Shown here in pieces: positions 30,258 to 33,755 of a stretch of DNA of 33,755 nucleotides. Location of the stretch: positions 1 to 33,755 of IMG/VR virus record IMGVR_UViG_3300017613_000582. One strand, given 5' to 3'. Under the pieces are notes generated by a model. It was given only the letters and a program-made list of their open reading frames with translations, searched no databases and had not been told where the DNA came from. Position numbers and translations under genes: made by a program. Source of the DNA: a virus. Numbering within the stretch: the first letter of the stretch is position 1; every line of letters begins with the position of its first letter.

Positions 30258-31030
30258 GCGCTATCCACCACTCTGGTTAGGGTTTCTACGAATGTATAAT
30301 CTGAATCTACTGATACTGGGCTTGGGTCAGTTGTTACCACGAGTTGTGAATACTGAATATCAGAATCATCGGTAAAGAAATCGACATAAGCAGTTTCGAT
30401 AATTTTACCTTCAGAAGTTGGTCCATAGAAATCTATTTTCATTTCAAAATCCAAGGTGTATATGATAGTACGTCTGGATTCTACTGCTCCTTCAAAATCA
30501 TCAGAAAAGTTAACTGCTTGAAGGGTTATTGGAACGTCATCCTTGATTAGAGGATAATCATCCAATGGTTTTATTGTTAAGGAATATTGTGGTTTGAAAT
30601 ATGGAACAATTTGTTCCACTAATTGTAGAGCATCATCATGATTTTTTGCATAGATGTTTAGCTGGAAGCCAATGTTATATGGGGTCTTGGCATAAATTCT
30701 GGTTCGGCTTGAAGTATCCCCAGTCACTCCCCCAACAATACAATTATTCATCTTATTGATTTGACGGGTAGGATCATATGTTAATGAAGTTATTTCAAAT
30801 GACATTCTGGGCAGCTTGATAGCCACCACATTCAATTCGTTTAGATCATTCTTATTGTCTTCTTCAAGACGTTCAATAAACTTACGCTTTGGAGCATAAG
30901 ACAACGGTACTTTAATTTGAGAAGTAGAAGCCCCGCCTTTATTCTTACGAATAACATACATGTTGTTGAACAGGGCACCAAAGGAACCAACTGATCTACG
31001 GATACGCTCATGATAGAAATAGCTAAACAT
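30254..31030 (-). CDS. 15: Tail completion and sheath stabiliser gp15
   Basis: The 258-residue protein begins MFSYFYHERIRRSVGSFGAL and has IKVPLSYAPKRKFIERLEED, KLPRMSFEITSLTYDPTRQI and a later YNIGFQLNIYAKNHDDALQL with VEQIVPYFKPQYSLTIKPL. This is the T4 gp15 pattern; gp15 hexamers cap the tail and join it to the neck. Length is close to T4's 272 residues. A small gene sits immediately before it. Confidence 0.94.
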   Translation of the reverse strand: MFSYFYHERIRRSVGSFGALFNNMYVIRKNKGGASTSQIKVPLSYAPKRKFIERLEEDNKNDLNELNVVAIKLPRMSFEITSLTYDPTRQINKMNNCIVGGVTGDTSSRTRIYAKTPYNIGFQLNIYAKNHDDALQLVEQIVPYFKPQYSLTIKPLDDYPLIKDDVPITLQAVNFSDDFEGAVESRRTIIYTLDFEMKIDFYGPTSEGKIIETAYVDFFTDDSDIQYSQLVVTTDPSPVSVDSDYTFVETLTRVVDSA

Positions 31031-31281
31031 TATTCGTACCCATTATCCCCAAGATTAATTGTTTTCAAAATAAAGTATTCTGGCCCAGCAGTGGACTTAA
31101 TCCAATAACCTGTACCTTCTTTTCGTGGTCTACGGTCAGTTCCTATTTCCATTTGAACCCAATTTAAAGCATCTCGTTTAGTATTATAATAACCTTCAAT
31201 ATTCCAACTACCATATGGAGATGAAACCACCGCCCAAGGTTTTCTCTTAGCCTCACTTATATATGTTTTAAACGTAATCAT
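31030..31281 (-). CDS. Small protein with internal-protein-like N-terminus
   Basis: The 83-residue protein starts MITFKTYISEAKRKPWAVVS. Its first ten residues closely follow the T4 internal-protein peptide (MKTYQEFIAE): an aromatic at 4, a Tyr/Phe at 7, Ile at 8 and Glu at 10, followed by Ala. ISE is a good gp21 site. The remainder is a compact beta/alpha domain (YGSWNIEGYYNTKRDALNWV, GTGYWIKSTAGPEYFILKTI). It overlaps gp14 by 4 nt and gp15 by 1 nt, so it is made with late structural genes. Function unknown. Confidence 0.75.
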   Translation of the reverse strand: MITFKTYISEAKRKPWAVVSSPYGSWNIEGYYNTKRDALNWVQMEIGTDRRPRKEGTGYWIKSTAGPEYFILKTINLGDNGYE

Positions 31282-32153
31282 GATGGGTCTCCAAACGGAT
31301 TGGTCTCAGAGAAATCCAAGAAACCAACATCAGAGTCAAAGGCATTATTCTGCCAGTGGAAGTCCCCAAGGTCTTCATCAATAGCTATAATGGTTCGTGT
31401 ATCGGATGTATTGGAATGGGTTATGGTAGAGCCTACCGTGAATAGATGATAATCCCCATCGGTTGATGATACGTGAGCCAAGGATAGAATATCATCTGAA
31501 TCATCCCATGCCGTGATCTTACCAGAAATGACAGTACCATCGGAAAGAGTTTGGGTTACCGTTTCTCCGAGGGTAACAAGGGTATTACCAGCAGAGTCTG
31601 ATACCGTAAGCTTGACTTCATAGCCAAGAGTTTCTATCACATCAATGTTTGCAATTCCTGTATCGATATTTTCATCATTGTATTCGAACAATTCACAATG
31701 TAATTTAAACGTTGGGAAGTTACTCAACTGATAAAATGGTTGCTCATGTTCTGTTCTCATAATTTGAAATAATGATCTGGATAGGGGTAAATAGATCAAA
31801 TCCCCTTCCCTTGGCATAAGGGTATCAATGTCATTATTGTTATCTGTGATAACGTTCTTCCAACGCTTCTTGGCTAGAATAAAAGTTGCTTGATCCCGAA
31901 TTTCAATACCAAATTTCTGGAATAGATCACCTTCTCCTGCAAATCCATCATAGGATTCCACATACATTTCGATCTTATAAGAAGAGGAAAATGTAGAAGG
32001 AATATCATCTCCCAGAATAGTATCTTCGTTGACAATAGTTCTTGGTAGATAGTACACATCATTGCCATACATCTTCAAACTCTCTATGACAAGGTCTTCA
32101 TAAAGGTTCTGTTCACTTTTTACTGCATATGAGAAATACGGGTTAGTTGCCAT
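31278..32153 (-). CDS. 14: Neck protein gp14
   Basis: The 291-residue protein begins MATNPYFSYAVKSEQNLYED and has LVIESLKMYGNDVYYLPRTI, DDIPSTFSSSYKIEMYVESY and EGDLFQKFGIEIRDQATFIL. RPREGDLIYLPLSRSLFQI-type residues follow, then QPFYQLSNFPTFKLHCELFE. Those elements match T4 gp14, which with gp13 closes the filled head and accepts the tail. It is a little longer than T4 gp14 (256) owing to a variable insertion near residues 185-260. It lies between a membrane-anchored gene and a small gene. Confidence 0.94.
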   Translation of the reverse strand: MATNPYFSYAVKSEQNLYEDLVIESLKMYGNDVYYLPRTIVNEDTILGDDIPSTFSSSYKIEMYVESYDGFAGEGDLFQKFGIEIRDQATFILAKKRWKNVITDNNNDIDTLMPREGDLIYLPLSRSLFQIMRTEHEQPFYQLSNFPTFKLHCELFEYNDENIDTGIANIDVIETLGYEVKLTVSDSAGNTLVTLGETVTQTLSDGTVISGKITAWDDSDDILSLAHVSSTDGDYHLFTVGSTITHSNTSDTRTIIAIDEDLGDFHWQNNAFDSDVGFLDFSETNPFGDPS

Positions 32154-32807
32154 TTAGTCCTCTACCAATATGGTTGATTCTGCTATTATGTTAAAAATGA
32201 GATGAAAACTCTCATTCTCTATTACTTCATTATCTATACCTGTTTCACACCCTTCATAACGAAGAAGCAGATAAAATTCTGCTACCCCCAAATTGGCATT
32301 GGAAGGAACAACAAAAGAGGATGATACCACAGTCCATTCATGACTTAATCTCGCAGGGTGCGACAAACTTCCTTGTTTTGGAAAATAAGTAAGACCAGAA
32401 GAATCTACTAAATATCTTGTAGGACTTGGAGTTTTACAGGCTACCCCAGTGGGGGTCCTTCTCACCCTAAAAGAATATTCACATATCGATCCTATAGCAC
32501 AGGTTGAAAAAAGGGTTTTAGATCGTAATTGATCATATTCTGCTACTATAATATCTGGTTCAAGGGATTCTACCCTCAATTCGATATTGTCTACCTTTGC
32601 ATCAATACTTTCTATTACAATCCCTTGTTCTTCGATTGCAACAGTGATGTTTTTATATCCTACAAGGTTTCTTGCGTAATCTTCTACTTCATTCTGCATA
32701 AAAAACCATATTGTGGACAATATAGCTATAAACGCAGTAACCACACCCGCTACTTTGCTGGTGTGCAATAATATACCCCATCCTAATTCTTTTATATTTT
32801 TGGGCAT
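32154..32807 (-). CDS. Membrane-anchored protein of unknown function between gp13 and gp14
   Basis: The 217-residue protein has one N-terminal membrane helix (about 17-37, SKVAGVVTAFIAILSTIWFF), a short coiled coil (about 45-85) and a beta-rich C-terminal domain. That domain (about 95-215) includes TCAIGSICEYSFRVRRTP, SHEWTVVSSSFVVP and a long strand AEFYLLLRYEGCET, with several Cys that could form disulfides. With N-in topology the domain would be periplasmic. T4 has no such gene between 13 and 14. Superinfection exclusion, lysis timing or a host-envelope role are possible; none is shown. Confidence 0.72.
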   Translation of the reverse strand: MPKNIKELGWGILLHTSKVAGVVTAFIAILSTIWFFMQNEVEDYARNLVGYKNITVAIEEQGIVIESIDAKVDNIELRVESLEPDIIVAEYDQLRSKTLFSTCAIGSICEYSFRVRRTPTGVACKTPSPTRYLVDSSGLTYFPKQGSLSHPARLSHEWTVVSSSFVVPSNANLGVAEFYLLLRYEGCETGIDNEVIENESFHLIFNIIAESTILVED

Positions 32808-32849
32808 TTTTTTTACCGTACATTTTGATTTTGTTTTTCGATAATATAA

Positions 32850-33596
32850 TTAACCAATAAGAAAATCTGGGGGAAGCTCTTGCTCCAACCTAATTCTTTC
32901 TTGTAAAACTCGAATTTCTTCGTTTGCTTCAACTAACATGTCTCGACCCGAAATAGTCACTCCACCGGGCAGTTGCATTCCTTCAAACTTGCCCATGTTT
33001 TGTCCCCATTGACGTTTGATCAGGGCAGTTACATAATCCTTTAACATCAAATCATCGTATATTGATGTGTTGGTCACTGGATCGACAATCTGATATACTT
33101 CAACAATGAGATATTCCCCAGCCTTAACATCTGTATCCGCAAAATCTCCATGAAGATAAAGTCTGTTTTTTCTTCTGGTAAATGTAAGTTGGGGAGTACC
33201 ACTAAATTCCATATCTATCAGGGAAAGGTGTTGCTTCATTTGTTCATAATAAGCAATATCCCCCATAAAATTATAGAGGTTAGCCATGTTATTTAAATTG
33301 AATTGATATTCAAAGCTGAACATGCCAGTATTGGCATATGCGCTAATCGGAATTATACGCTTGACAAATATGATATCAGACGCTACAGTGATATATTCGT
33401 TTGTTACATCGGTAGAGGTTACCAAATGTTTTACAAACGCTCTTTCAGTATGATCACCATGAAACTCTTGAAAGTATTGTAGAGCCTCATCTATACGATC
33501 ATCCACTTGATCTGGATCAACGTTTACATGAATAACTGGTTCACCCAAGCGGCGAAGACAGTAATCCTTTAATCCTTGTTTAGTTGTAACGGCCAT
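32850..33596 (-). CDS. 13: Neck protein gp13
   Basis: The 248-residue protein starts MAVTTKQGLKDYCLRRLGEP and has VIHVNVDPDQVDDRIDEALQ, YFQEFHGDH and FSFEYQFNLNNMANLYNFMG. MKQHLSLIDMEFSGTPQLTF and the C-terminal YVTALIKRQWGQNMGKFEGM follow. This is the marine T4-type gp13 neck protein that binds gp14 and seals the portal. Its start lies 20 nt after an exact TATAAATA late box. Confidence 0.95.
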   Translation of the reverse strand: MAVTTKQGLKDYCLRRLGEPVIHVNVDPDQVDDRIDEALQYFQEFHGDHTERAFVKHLVTSTDVTNEYITVASDIIFVKRIIPISAYANTGMFSFEYQFNLNNMANLYNFMGDIAYYEQMKQHLSLIDMEFSGTPQLTFTRRKNRLYLHGDFADTDVKAGEYLIVEVYQIVDPVTNTSIYDDLMLKDYVTALIKRQWGQNMGKFEGMQLPGGVTISGRDMLVEANEEIRVLQERIRLEQELPPDFLIG

Positions 33597-33615
33597 ATCT
33601 AATCCTATTTTCCAC

Positions 33616-33623
33616 TATTTATA
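33616..33623 (-). promoter_or_regulatory. T4-type late promoter box for gp13-gp17
   Basis: An exact TATAAATA on the minus strand lies 20 nt upstream of the gp13 start and overlaps the end of the ORF at the window edge. Confidence 0.8.
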
Positions 33624-33753
33624 ATTGTGAGATCACCCAATTTTTAAATTGTTCAGCAGTAATTTCTGATTTACCTTGAAGCACTCTAATTTTATTCTCT
33701 TGAAGGAATGAAATCTTGAGTAGAACCTTTTGGAAACTTTCAGGTCTGTCCAT
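33619..33753 (-). CDS. Small or partial protein at the right edge
   Basis: A 44-residue reading frame from ATG 33753 (MDRPESFQKVLLKISFLQEN) ends with EITAEQFKNWVISQL. The ATG is 2 nt from the window edge, so I cannot tell whether it is the true start or the tail of a longer gene upstream. It is helical and polar. Its end overlaps the gp13 late promoter. No family can be named. Confidence 0.45.
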   Translation of the reverse strand: MDRPESFQKVLLKISFLQENKIRVLQGKSEITAEQFKNWVISQL

Positions 33754-33755
33754 TG

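Noticed and set aside
1-33755. tRNA genes, CRISPR arrays, insertion sequences or integrase sites
   Set aside because: No cloverleaf-like block, repeat-spacer series, transposase or integrase was seen; gaps between genes are too short for most of these.

Overview
The window is part of a T4-like (Tevenvirinae-type) contractile-tail phage genome, AT-rich and densely packed. No intergenic stretch reaches 300 bases. The minus strand carries a recognisable T4 head/neck/tail module: gp13, gp14, gp15, gp16, gp17, gp18, gp19, gp20, a gp67/68-like core protein, gp21, gp22 and gp23. The sequence types resemble marine T4-like phages of cyanobacteria, SAR11, Vibrio and roseobacters, and the Sinorhizobium T4-like group. 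The host cannot be read from the sequence.

Layout. (1) About 1-17,390, plus strand: closely spaced, often overlapping genes. From left to right: a partial structural-like protein; four conserved or novel small phage proteins; an overlapping spanin pair; an adenosylcobalamin-dependent ribonucleotide reductase; a GIY-YIG protein; a NADAR protein; a T4 RNase H-type nuclease; a DUF6433-like protein; an amidase endolysin; small early-type proteins; two HAD phosphatases; a PTH2-like protein; and an EF-hand membrane protein. Between 11.1 and 16.8 kb lies a glycan-type cassette of four glycosyltransferases, a sulfotransferase and a methyltransferase. It is followed by an HExxH metallopeptidase-like protein. 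(2) 17,415-17,439: a strong hairpin terminator between convergent units. (3) 17,478-25,255, minus strand: gp23 to gp18, with small prohead genes between gp21 and gp20. (4) 25,256-25,397: a divergent control region, with a late promoter for gp18 and an early-type promoter for the plus strand. (5) 25,398-27,698: a plus-strand island of seven small early-type genes inserted between gp18 and gp17. (6) 27,705-33,596, minus strand: gp17 (interrupted by a 169-residue intein), gp16, gp15, a small gene, gp14, a membrane-anchored protein and gp13, then a small ORF at the right edge.

How it works together. Exact TATAAATA late-promoter boxes precede three minus-strand structural blocks: gp13 to gp17, gp18-gp19(-gp20), and the core protein to gp23. 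Sigma70-like promoters, two of them sharing TTGACTC-N10-TCTGCTA, precede small plus-strand genes that look early. The RNR, RNase H-type nuclease and HAD enzymes serve DNA metabolism. The endolysin, the spanins and possibly the EF-hand membrane protein serve lysis. The most interesting signals are: (a) several small proteins whose N-termini resemble the T4 internal-protein capsid-targeting sequence and gp21 cleavage sites, suggesting a set of packaged internal proteins; (b) the terminase mini-intein; (c) the early island with its GA-repeat leaders, palindromic operator-like site, L7/L12-like and possibly papain-like proteins; and (d) the glycan cassette with a sulfotransferase.
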